A stretch of DNA of 64,000 nt from Competibacter sp963695105 (lineage in GTDB: Bacteria > Pseudomonadota > Gammaproteobacteria > Competibacterales > Competibacteraceae), in assembly GCA_963695105.1 (NCBI GenBank), contig CAVOGC010000055.1:62001-126000 (forward strand). Reading direction: 5' to 3'. The notes beneath the pieces are model-generated. The model was given only the letters and a program-made list of their open reading frames with translations. It did no database searches and had not been told where the DNA came from. A program made the position numbers and the translations under genes. Every line of letters starts with the position of its first letter. Position 1 is the first letter of the stretch. Shown piece by piece: positions 56,752-64,000 of the stretch.

Positions 56752-57354
56752 TTACCGGAGCGCCGCGCGCAAGGCGCGCACCGCCTGGGTCTGGCTCGAT
56801 TCGGCCATACAACGGGCGATCAGCACGGGGTCGAGATCGGGCAGGAGGCGACTCCTGGCGTCAGGGAAGTAAGTCTGGTCCTGGAGCAGAAAAAACCGGA
56901 GCGCGCCATTCTGCCAGAACCACACTTCCGGTACGCCCAGGCCCTGGTAGACCTCCAGCTTGTCGATGCCACCCGAAGTCCAGATCACCTCGATGGCGAT
57001 GTCCGGGATCGTCGGCGGCGCGTCCCGCAATCCCACAATGTAGCACTCGTCGGCTTCGACGCCCCGCTTTGCCCCGGCGGACTTGACCGTCCACGAGCCA
57101 TAGCCGTTCAGTTCGATACCGCGTTCTTCCGCATAGGCTTCCAGCAGGCGGGCCAGCGTTTTCTTGCATGATTCGTGATCCATCGAGGGCGACATCAGTT
57201 CGAGTTCTCCGTCCAGATAGGTCACCCGCGCGCCGCCTCGTTCGCCGCGCAGCGCCAGGAAGGATTCGTAGCTTTCCCAGTCAATGTTGTGCAGGCAGAC
57301 ACGCTGGTCGATGCGTTCGATGGGAATCGTCGGGGAATTCGGTACTAGAATCAT
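56752..57354 (-). CDS. Uma2-family (DUF820) predicted endonuclease
   Basis: 200 residues. The restriction-like fold of Uma2 is seen: RVTYLDGELELMSPSMDHE, then PDIAIEVIWTSGGIDKLEVYQGLGVPEVW with the D...E-x-(K) active-site pattern. The family is widespread and expanded in cyanobacteria and wastewater bacteria; its biological role is unclear. AAGGA precedes the ATG. It is just upstream of purH on the same strand. Confidence 0.85.
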   Translation of the reverse strand: MILVPNSPTIPIERIDQRVCLHNIDWESYESFLALRGERGGARVTYLDGELELMSPSMDHESCKKTLARLLEAYAEERGIELNGYGSWTVKSAGAKRGVEADECYIVGLRDAPPTIPDIAIEVIWTSGGIDKLEVYQGLGVPEVWFWQNGALRFFLLQDQTYFPDARSRLLPDLDPVLIARCMAESSQTQAVRALRAALR

Positions 57355-57439
57355 GACCGTGGTCCTTCGGTTAACCGGCAAGACAAAGGACACACTCGCC
57401 GGCCAAGGCGTCGGGGGACGCGGATACAGCGATAGCCGC

Positions 57440-58108
57440 TCAGGCGGTGTCCGCCGTGGGCACGGGTCCGAAATACAGATCGTAGAAACGGTCCTTTTCC
57501 GGGTCGTACTGCATCAATTCGCCGTTCTCCAGATCGTAGTACCAGCCGTGCAGGCTCAGGGAACCTTCCTCGACCCGTTGGCGAATAAACGGGAAAGTCA
57601 GCAGATTGGTCAGCGAGGTTCGCACGCCGGCCCGCTCGCAGGCCCGCTGCTTGAATTCGCGGCTGGCGTCCGGCCAGCGCCGCAGTACCTCGTCGCGGGC
57701 GGGAGCGGCGATCCGCACCCAGGGCGCGATATAACCTTCGCCCTCGTCATTTTCACCGTAGCCGTCCAGCAGCGCGCTGATGCCGCCGCAGTGCGAATGA
57801 CCGAGCACGATGATGTTATGAACGTGCAGGTTGCAGACCGCGAACTCCAGGGCGGCGCTGGTGCCGTGATAGCGGCCGGTGGTTTCGTAGGGCGGCGCCA
57901 GGTTGGCGACATTGCGCACCACGAACAAATCGCCGGGCGCGGAATCGGTCAGGATGGCGGGGTCCACCCGGGAGTCGCTGCACCCGATCAGCAAGGTGCG
58001 CGGGGTTTGCCCCTGCATCGCCAGCCGGTTGAACAGCTCCCGGTTCGGCTCGAAGCTCTTGACGCGAAAGCGCTGGAAACCTTTCAGCAGTTCGTGGATG
58101 TCGGACAT
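57440..58108 (-). CDS. Beta-carbonic anhydrase
   Basis: 222 residues. Zinc ligands and active site: CSDSRVDP (Cys, Asp-Arg dyad) and HSHCGG (His, Cys). It interconverts CO2 and bicarbonate. It begins six bases after the stop of the nuoM-like gene, so the two are probably co-transcribed, which is unusual and may tie CO2 chemistry to an ion-pumping membrane complex. Confidence 0.93.
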   Translation of the reverse strand: MSDIHELLKGFQRFRVKSFEPNRELFNRLAMQGQTPRTLLIGCSDSRVDPAILTDSAPGDLFVVRNVANLAPPYETTGRYHGTSAALEFAVCNLHVHNIIVLGHSHCGGISALLDGYGENDEGEGYIAPWVRIAAPARDEVLRRWPDASREFKQRACERAGVRTSLTNLLTFPFIRQRVEEGSLSLHGWYYDLENGELMQYDPEKDRFYDLYFGPVPTADTA

Positions 58109-58114
58109 GGCGGG

Positions 58115-59704
58115 TCACTGCGGTGGCTTGGGTTCGCGCACATTATACCCCGCCATGGTCGAAGAACCTTCCGCCTGTTGCCCCACCGCCAGCCGCGCCA
58201 CCCAGGCATTGGTTGCGCCCGCCGTGACCCCCTGCGCCCACTGGGGAAACAGCCCGCCGACCAGCACCAGCAGCCCCAGCACGCCGGCCACCAGCAGCTC
58301 GCGCGGACGCAGATCCAGGACGGACGCCAGTTCGGGACTGGCCAGCGGCCCCAGGAACGCGCGCTGGAAAAAGCCCAGAAAATAGGCGGCGCTCAGGATC
58401 ACCCCGCCCAGCGCCACCAGCGCCAGGCCGGGAGACACCTGCATAATCCCGAGCAGGATCAGCAGTTCGGCGACAAAGCCGTTGGTCCCCGGCAAGCCGA
58501 TGGACGCCATCCCCAGCAGCAGGAAAAAGGCGGCGAGCAGCGGCAGTGGGCCGACCAGCCCGCCCAGGCTGGCCAGATCGGTCGAGCCCAGCCGATGATG
58601 CAGGAATCCGGCGAGGAGCATGAGGCCACCCGCGACCACCCCGAAATTGAGCAGTTGGAAAATCGCTCCTTGCACGCCCTGGCTGTTCATGACGGCGATG
58701 CCCAGGATCACCAGCCCGACATGGCTGACACTGGAGAAGGCCAGCATCTTGCGGAGGTTGGACTGCCGCAGCGCCACCAGCGCCCCATAGAGCGCGCCGA
58801 ATCCGCCCAGCACCGCCATCAGCCAGAAGTATTCGCGCGCCGCCGTCGGGGCCAGCGGCAGGGCAAAGCGCAGGATGCCGAACGCGCCGAGCTTGAGACC
58901 CACCAGCAGCGCGCTCAGGCCCACCGGTCCCTCCCGCAGCACGGTCGGCAACCAGGTATGAAACGGAAACAGCGGGGCTTTGACGGCAAAGCCGAAAAAC
59001 AGCAGTAGAAAGACGGCGGTCTGCGCCGAGGGGGGCAGCGGTTGTTCGAGCAGGGTCAGGTAATCGAACGACAGCCCGCCGGGGATCGGCGCACCCACGG
59101 CGCCGGCGTGATGAAGCCCGAGCAGCAGGATGGCGAACAGCAGCGGGATGCCGCCGGCCAGCATGAACAGCGTGTACTTGATCGCGGCAAAGCGTCGTTC
59201 CGGGCCGATGCCCCACAGGCTGATCAGGAAATAGATCGGCACCAGGGTCAGTTCCCAGAACAGGAAGAACAGCACCAGATCCAGGGCGCAGAACACGCCC
59301 ATGGTGACGCCTTCCAGCGCCAGCAGCAGAGCGAAGTACAACCGGGGCAGGGTCTGAATGCTGGTCCAGGACGCCAGAATGACGGCGCAGAACAGCAGCG
59401 CGGTCAGCGGCGGGAACAGGGCGGAAATACCGTCGATCCCGAGTAGATACTGGACGTTCAGGCTGGGAATCCACACCGCCCGCTCCATTAACTGCATCCC
59501 GGCGTCTTCCGGCCGCAGCGCGGCCAGCATCAGCAGCGACAGGGCCAGTTCCAGAACGGCGCCGGCCAGCGCCCAGACCCGCACGGTACGACTCTCGCGC
59601 AGGAACGGCAGCACCAGCGCCCAGACCAGCGGCAGCAGGATCAAGAGGCTTAGAATGGGGATGCCGATGGGATCGATGGGAGACAGGGGTTCGGGGCTTG
59701 TCAT
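58115..59704 (-). CDS. NuoM/NdhD-like proton-translocating membrane subunit
   Basis: 529 residues with about 13-14 membrane helices. The conserved Glu in LFWELTLVPIYFLISLWG, the Lys of AVKAPLFPFHTWLPTV, and LRKMLAFSSVSHVG are the complex-I antiporter-like subunit signature. It may belong to a second NDH-like complex. The gene upstream at the window edge is a related subunit, separated by an accessory block; a beta-carbonic anhydrase gene follows. Confidence 0.9.
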   Translation of the reverse strand: MTSPEPLSPIDPIGIPILSLLILLPLVWALVLPFLRESRTVRVWALAGAVLELALSLLMLAALRPEDAGMQLMERAVWIPSLNVQYLLGIDGISALFPPLTALLFCAVILASWTSIQTLPRLYFALLLALEGVTMGVFCALDLVLFFLFWELTLVPIYFLISLWGIGPERRFAAIKYTLFMLAGGIPLLFAILLLGLHHAGAVGAPIPGGLSFDYLTLLEQPLPPSAQTAVFLLLFFGFAVKAPLFPFHTWLPTVLREGPVGLSALLVGLKLGAFGILRFALPLAPTAAREYFWLMAVLGGFGALYGALVALRQSNLRKMLAFSSVSHVGLVILGIAVMNSQGVQGAIFQLLNFGVVAGGLMLLAGFLHHRLGSTDLASLGGLVGPLPLLAAFFLLLGMASIGLPGTNGFVAELLILLGIMQVSPGLALVALGGVILSAAYFLGFFQRAFLGPLASPELASVLDLRPRELLVAGVLGLLVLVGGLFPQWAQGVTAGATNAWVARLAVGQQAEGSSTMAGYNVREPKPPQ

Positions 59705-59722
59705 GGCGGCATCGGAAATGGC

Positions 59723-60679
59723 TTAACTTGCATTGTATGGCCCCAGAAAGCGCATACCGTTGAAGTGGATCAGGTGCGATGGGGCATCCGCGACCCATAC
59801 CTCGGTTTCCCAGGCGATTTCACCCAGGTATCGGCTCATGAGGGCACGATTCGGAAAAGCGGTCACATAGACCAGCCCGGCTTTTGATCTCGCGAACAAT
59901 TGAGCCAACTCGGCATGCCGCTTGCCATCGACCGGCCCATGACTCGTTACGGACTCTACCAGCAGCAACCAATTGCGCTCGGTGAAGTGCAGCACCACAT
60001 CGGGCATCTTGCCGTGCGTATCGATCTGTACGCCTAAATTGGCCAACAAAGCAGCATCAAAATAGCCCCATTTGTCGCCGGTGTCCCCGGCATAGATCAA
60101 TACGCTATCGGGTGCGAAGCGTGACCCGAAGTCTTCGATGATCGCCCGGATCAATTCGCTATGTTCGCCGGGACTGAGGGTGATTTGCCTGCCTCGCGCG
60201 ATTCGGACCGGGATGCGGTTCTGCTCGCGTTCCTTGGCATACTTGGCGGTCAGCGTCTCACGCTCCGCCAGATAGTCCGTCAATTTTTCGTGCCATGCCT
60301 TCGTGCCGAAATTACGTAGCAGCTCCAATGTCGCAGGCTCGATTTGGTAAACAGCTTTTGGACTGTTCACCGGCCGATCAGGCTGGTCCGGGTTATAGAG
60401 TGCGATTCCGGCATCCACAAACTGATGCATGGTTTGGCGGCGCACCGTTTCACGCGTGTTCGGCGCATACTCTTTCCGATAGTGCTCTCGCGCCCAATCC
60501 ATGATCGGCGTAATACCCATCAGCGGGTTTCCTACCAATATCCATTTCTTCTTGGGTGTCAAATTTAAAAGTGCCAGCAAGCATAAAGCTGAACGTTCAT
60601 TTTGCTGTGCACGAGGCAGGCCCAGTGAAATAAGAATCTGATTTGCTTCGGCGATACGTTTATGATAGTGATTGGTCAT
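59723..60679 (-). CDS. BsuBI/PstI-family restriction endonuclease
   Basis: 318 residues. The family is recognised from GNPLMGITPIMDWA near the N-terminus, YAGDTGDKWGYFD, KMPDVVLHFTERNWLLLVE and SHGPVDGKRHAEL, which carry the D...E-x-(K)-like centre. Known members cut CTGCAG. The ATG at 60679 overlaps the methylase stop (ATGA), so translation is coupled. Intact by inspection. Confidence 0.9.
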   Translation of the reverse strand: MTNHYHKRIAEANQILISLGLPRAQQNERSALCLLALLNLTPKKKWILVGNPLMGITPIMDWAREHYRKEYAPNTRETVRRQTMHQFVDAGIALYNPDQPDRPVNSPKAVYQIEPATLELLRNFGTKAWHEKLTDYLAERETLTAKYAKEREQNRIPVRIARGRQITLSPGEHSELIRAIIEDFGSRFAPDSVLIYAGDTGDKWGYFDAALLANLGVQIDTHGKMPDVVLHFTERNWLLLVESVTSHGPVDGKRHAELAQLFARSKAGLVYVTAFPNRALMSRYLGEIAWETEVWVADAPSHLIHFNGMRFLGPYNAS

Positions 60680-62151
60680 GCGATCACGCTTTCCAATCGT
60701 TCGTCGATCATGGCCTGGGTCAGTTCGCCACGGCGCATGGCCCATTCCCCGAGGCTGATCAGGGATTCCCCGCTCGGATACTTGATGAGCCTAAGGTCGG
60801 TCGCATTGACTTGGGTATGGCCGTTGAAACGCCGAAAGAGATCATCAACAGCGGTTGAGTTGAGAAACACGGCCAATCCGAAGGCAAGCGCCTCCGGTAA
60901 ACCCTGCTTGCCTTCGTGAAGGACGTTCAGGTGGTTCTCGAAGCCCAGCATTTCGGCATCGGCAAACATGCTCGGCTGTACCACGCTCGCCACGATCCGC
61001 CGTTTCTCTTCCTTGGATGAGAAGCGGCGCACCACGCAATAGAACCCGTTTGGATAGAGCCACTTCTCCGTGTCCACATTGCGGTGGATAGCATTGGGTT
61101 TTTTGATGCCTGCTTTCGGCCATTCGATCTTCCGGGTGCTAAAATGGCCAGGATAAAGCAATGGAACGGTGCCCGGCTCAGGCATATCACGCAAATGATT
61201 TTTCAAGCGGAAATCGACCACGGGTCCGGTCGATACTTGGAGACCAAGTTCCTCCAGCGAAGATTGTATCGCCGCCGATTTTTCGATGACGCTCCACTCG
61301 GGCGATGTGGGCACATGGATGAACCGCTCCCGATCATCGGGGAACACAATACGGTCGAAAGGGTGGATGTGCGTTACAAGGTCAGTGAAGCAATCATCGG
61401 TCGAGGTTGTGATCGTCACGTCGCCCTGCCGGCCATTCCGTTCGAGCAGGATGATGACGTTTTCTTGCAGCACATCATCATCCTTGAATGCCTGAGTCCG
61501 GGAAGCGAATAGGTGAATATGTCGGAGTGCGGCGCGTTCCAGCACGAATTCGCGAAAGGGCCGATAGTACGGACCATTGCAGAAGCTACGCGGGATGATG
61601 GCGACGAGTTGACCTGCCGGTGACATCAGCGCCAGCGCCAGCGCCACAAAGGCCGAATATAGGTTTACGGTCTCAACCCCCACCTGTCGAAGCAACAAGC
61701 GGTGGCGGGAATCGCTGTTTATTTTTTTGTAAGGCGGATTGAGAATGGCATGTGTAAAGTTGTTGCCATGTGAAAATTGGACCCGATTAACCGCCTCTTC
61801 AATAAAATCACCGCCAACCACTTCATAGTTAAGCAACATTCGTACCGAGTAAGCCGCAAGTGTATTATTTAATTCACTATGAAGAAAATCATCCAGTTCA
61901 AAGGCCGAGAGATCTACTTGATCAAAATGTAACCCACCGGAAATACATCGCTCAAGAAAGGCACTTGAGAGCGAGCCTATACCAGCACCGGGATCGAGCA
62001 GCCGACAAGTATTCTCAATAGAAGGGGAGAATAAACCGGTCATAAATCGCGCTGTTCCTTCCGACGTGAGGAATTGACCGAACTGCGATTTCTTCATCGC
62101 CCCAGTTTTTTTGGATATTTTTAATCTTCTTTGTTCAATTGTTGATGACAA
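60676..62151 (-). CDS. BsuBI/PstI-type N6-adenine DNA methyltransferase
   Basis: 491 residues from the chosen start. AdoMet motif LLDPGAGIGSLSSAF and catalytic NPPYKK are present, followed by a target-recognition region. Gamma-class layout fits M.PstI-like enzymes. Three starts are possible: a GTG at 62172, a TTG at 62151 with GGAGG seven bases upstream (chosen), and an ATG at 62097. It forms an operon with the endonuclease. Confidence 0.88.
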   Translation of the reverse strand: MSSTIEQRRLKISKKTGAMKKSQFGQFLTSEGTARFMTGLFSPSIENTCRLLDPGAGIGSLSSAFLERCISGGLHFDQVDLSAFELDDFLHSELNNTLAAYSVRMLLNYEVVGGDFIEEAVNRVQFSHGNNFTHAILNPPYKKINSDSRHRLLLRQVGVETVNLYSAFVALALALMSPAGQLVAIIPRSFCNGPYYRPFREFVLERAALRHIHLFASRTQAFKDDDVLQENVIILLERNGRQGDVTITTSTDDCFTDLVTHIHPFDRIVFPDDRERFIHVPTSPEWSVIEKSAAIQSSLEELGLQVSTGPVVDFRLKNHLRDMPEPGTVPLLYPGHFSTRKIEWPKAGIKKPNAIHRNVDTEKWLYPNGFYCVVRRFSSKEEKRRIVASVVQPSMFADAEMLGFENHLNVLHEGKQGLPEALAFGLAVFLNSTAVDDLFRRFNGHTQVNATDLRLIKYPSGESLISLGEWAMRRGELTQAMIDERLESVIA

Positions 62152-62253
62152 AGACGCACCTCCATATCGCACCTGTAATTATTAGTTTCGAGACATTAGA
62201 CAGTTATGGCGGCGAGTTTAACGAATTGATGTGCTTTTCAGTGAGCTAATAAG

Positions 62254-62934
62254 TTAAGACAACCAATGATATACACTTATAAAAGTTAGTGCTGGCAATA
62301 GCGCAATCACAACAAATAGACCCAGACACCCACTCGCACCTCCTCTGTTTTGAACAGTGTGTTCAGATTCTCTACTTTGAACTGTCTGCTCAGGCTGGGT
62401 ACTTAACCATTGTTGATGACAGGCAGAACAATAAAGCTTATCCATACCTCTGCTCCATGCCTGTATTGTTCTTTTGTCGAATTCAGCAACAATTTTACAA
62501 CGCATACATGTAAAGTGCTTTTCTTTCGGCTTTCTCTGTCGCGAGAGAAAGATTGTTGCCACTATTGTAGAAATACCAAATAGCACAAGTTGCTTATTTA
62601 AATTCTGGGTTTGATAGAAAATAAAAACACCGGCACCCACTGAAAAAAACAAAATAATTATTGCAATATAATCAAGAATGGTTTTTTTATGAGGTTCAAC
62701 ATCACTATAGTTCATCCGATTTTTTCTATCAGATGACAATTCTTCGATAACAATATTCTTGGCTTTTAACCTTCGCCGAGTATCCTGAATCACTTCAAAG
62801 TTCACAAAATCATCTGCTTTTGGCCTCCTTTGTTTCGTTTTTACATCCGAGATATGAAAAAATACTTTTTGATTTTCAGAAAGTATAAAACCAAAACCTT
62901 TATCATCTCTCCAATCACAAATTTTACCTTTCAT
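62254..62934 (-). CDS. Cold-shock-like domain fused to membrane helices and zinc ribbon
   Basis: 226 residues. The N-terminal ~65 residues are a cold-shock (S1-like) domain with WRDDKGFGFIL and VFFHISDV. Two hydrophobic helices lie at about 88-108 and 114-132. A zinc ribbon follows (CMRC and CSAC), and a final helix (about 205-222) ends the protein. It should be a membrane protein with nucleic-acid-binding domains on the cytoplasmic side. Strongly AT-rich; it adjoins the restriction-modification pair. AAGGA precedes the ATG. Confidence 0.75.
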   Translation of the reverse strand: MKGKICDWRDDKGFGFILSENQKVFFHISDVKTKQRRPKADDFVNFEVIQDTRRRLKAKNIVIEELSSDRKNRMNYSDVEPHKKTILDYIAIIILFFSVGAGVFIFYQTQNLNKQLVLFGISTIVATIFLSRQRKPKEKHFTCMRCKIVAEFDKRTIQAWSRGMDKLYCSACHQQWLSTQPEQTVQSRESEHTVQNRGGASGCLGLFVVIALLPALTFISVYHWLS

Positions 62935-63058
62935 TTATTGAGTCCTTTAAATTTGCGGGTTTATCCACGATCAATCCCCGAGAACTTAGACTAACCAGAG
63001 ACAGCGTCATATATTTCAGATTATTGGCCAAGAAACTCTGTCAACACGCCCAAGGCAA

Positions 63059-63445
63059 CTACACCACCCGAACGGTACTACCATAGCGCGCGAGCTTTGC
63101 ATCCGCTGTCAGCAGGATAAGCGGCTCGCTCAGGGATTGCGCCACCAGCAGGCGATCAAAGGGGTCCTTATGATCGACGAATACCGGCAATGCGGCGATC
63201 ATAAGGATGTGCGCGTTTTCCATCGGCAACCAAGAGAATCCATCAGTGGTGACCTTCTCGCAGAACCTCGGCAAGTCCACGCCGAGTTTGCCCAGATTGA
63301 CCTTAATGGCGATTTCCCACAGCGAGGCGCGACTCACATAGACCGGAGCGTCCGAGCCCTCGATCAGTTCGCGCGCCGCTGACGGGACCTTTGCGCGCAT
63401 GCCCTGCCACCAGAGAATCAGGTGCGTATCCAGCAGTAACCGCAT
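63059..63445 (-). CDS. PIN-domain toxin, VapC family
   Basis: 128 residues. LLDTHLILWW starts the PIN fold, with Glu in SLWEIAIK and Asp residues in DHKDPFDRLLVAQ, then LTADAKLARYG. This is the VapC subgroup commonly paired with Phd-type antitoxins. The antitoxin gene ends three bases upstream. Confidence 0.9.
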   Translation of the reverse strand: MRLLLDTHLILWWQGMRAKVPSAARELIEGSDAPVYVSRASLWEIAIKVNLGKLGVDLPRFCEKVTTDGFSWLPMENAHILMIAALPVFVDHKDPFDRLLVAQSLSEPLILLTADAKLARYGSTVRVV

Positions 63446-63448
63446 CGA

Positions 63449-63709
63449 TCACGCATCCGTTACCGGAGCGGATTCGTGATCTTTAAGGCAGTCGAACAGA
63501 TCGTCGATGGGCTCATCGAAGTCGTCCGCCATCCAGATCTCACCCTCCATGCTACCCGGCGGCGCGATCCGGCGGCGCGGTGGTTTGTAGACGGTGAGTA
63601 TGGCAATCGGCTGACCGGCACGGGCGATAACGACCTCCTCACCACGCTCGACGGCTTCCAGAAGCCGGGAAAGGTGAGTTTTGGCCTCGTGAATGTTGAC
63701 GGTTTGCAT
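63449..63709 (-). CDS. Phd/YefM-family antitoxin
   Basis: 86 residues. The N-terminus TVNIHEAKTHLSRLLEAVERGEEVVIARAGQPIA is split here only to name its parts: the family hallmark is NIHEAKTHLSRLLE followed by GEEVVIARAG. The C-terminal acidic part should mask the toxin. GAGGA precedes the ATG. First gene of the pair. Confidence 0.9.
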   Translation of the reverse strand: MQTVNIHEAKTHLSRLLEAVERGEEVVIARAGQPIAILTVYKPPRRRIAPPGSMEGEIWMADDFDEPIDDLFDCLKDHESAPVTDA

Positions 63710-63818
63710 GGCGTCCTCTGGTTAGCTACCGGTTAGTCTAGTCGCGTGACGGCAACGGCGACAAGTCCAACGCCACATCTGCTGGCAGCCCCTCTCCCGC
63801 AAAAGCGAAAAAACCAAG

Positions 63819-64000
63819 TCAATGCCCGCCACCCGCCTCGAACACCCGCGCTACCTGCTCCACCGCCCCGCTGATGGTCTCGATCCACGGATCGGCGTAG
63901 AGCCCGACACCGATGATCACCGCGCACAATAAACCGGCCACGATCAATTCCCGCGAGCGCAGATCGACCAGAGGCAGCGTCACGCCTTTCGGATTGCGGG
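63819..64000 (-). CDS. C-terminus of a second NuoM-like subunit (partial)
   Basis: Only the last ~60 codons are in the window. DLRSRELIVAGLLCAVIIGVGLYADPW parallels DLRPRELLVAGVLGLLVLVGG in the nuoM-like protein at 58115-59704, including the spacing to the end. It is therefore probably a paralogous complex-I-type subunit in the same orientation, 4.1 kb upstream of that gene. Confidence 0.65.
   Translation of the reverse strand, partial: RNPKGVTLPLVDLRSRELIVAGLLCAVIIGVGLYADPWIETISGAVEQVARVFEAGGGH

Overview
The window is high-GC bacterial DNA. Its housekeeping genes fit a gammaproteobacterium: rhlB divergent from trxA-rho, ubiT with ubiU-ubiV, purH and purD, prlC, gor, and a nuoM-like gene. 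Glycogen phosphorylase, many insertion sequences and heavy PAS/GGDEF/EAL signalling would suit a Competibacter-like wastewater organism, but that placement is a guess that the sequence alone cannot settle. No rRNA, tRNA or CRISPR array was seen.

Layout. 1-7.5 kb: a lipoprotein and partner, a ParA-like ATPase, a Sir2 deacylase, a GT-B glycosyltransferase-like gene, a small unknown gene and glgP. 7.5-19.7 kb: an IS5-family (IS903-like) element, a frameshifted PotD-like binding protein, a hybrid sensor kinase with its core deleted, and a c-di-GMP signalling cluster (six-PAS GGDEF-EAL, CHASE4 histidine kinase, REC-GGDEF-EAL). 19.7-35.5 kb: mostly conserved genes (M23 peptidase, gor, gamma carbonic anhydrase, LysE exporter, lemA with a GIDE protein, prlC, SpoIIE phosphatase, HAD hydrolase, ggt, rhlB, trxA, rho, ubiT).

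From 35.5 kb onward conserved gene sets alternate with accessory blocks. Block A (35.55-42.6 kb) lies between ubiT and ubiV-ubiU. It holds an AlbA_2-type gene broken by an amber codon and an IS1595 element, a BrnT-like toxin gene broken by a second IS903-like element, and a PvuII-type restriction-modification locus whose endonuclease gene is cut inside its catalytic motif by an ISAzo13-family remnant. Block B (48.1-55.1 kb) lies between purH and purD. It holds a PLD-coiled coil-J-domain protein, VapBC, a BrnA-like gene broken by an IS4 element, and a tight three-gene operon: a tandem-repeat W/Y-rich protein, a DUF2971 protein and a DEDDh exonuclease with a zinc ribbon. Block C (59.7-63.8 kb) lies between two nuoM-like genes. 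It holds a BsuBI/PstI-type restriction-modification pair, a cold-shock/membrane/zinc-ribbon protein and a Phd-VapC pair.

The best candidate for an undescribed system is in block B. Two predicted nucleases, a probable repeat-scaffold protein and a DUF2971 protein are encoded together or nearby. The 5' end of the repeat-protein gene is duplicated so that it overlaps the 3' end of the PLD gene, which suggests the PLD and repeat proteins once formed an operon. A second theme is decay: three mobile elements sit in host genes with exact target duplications, so the ancestral reading frames can be rebuilt.
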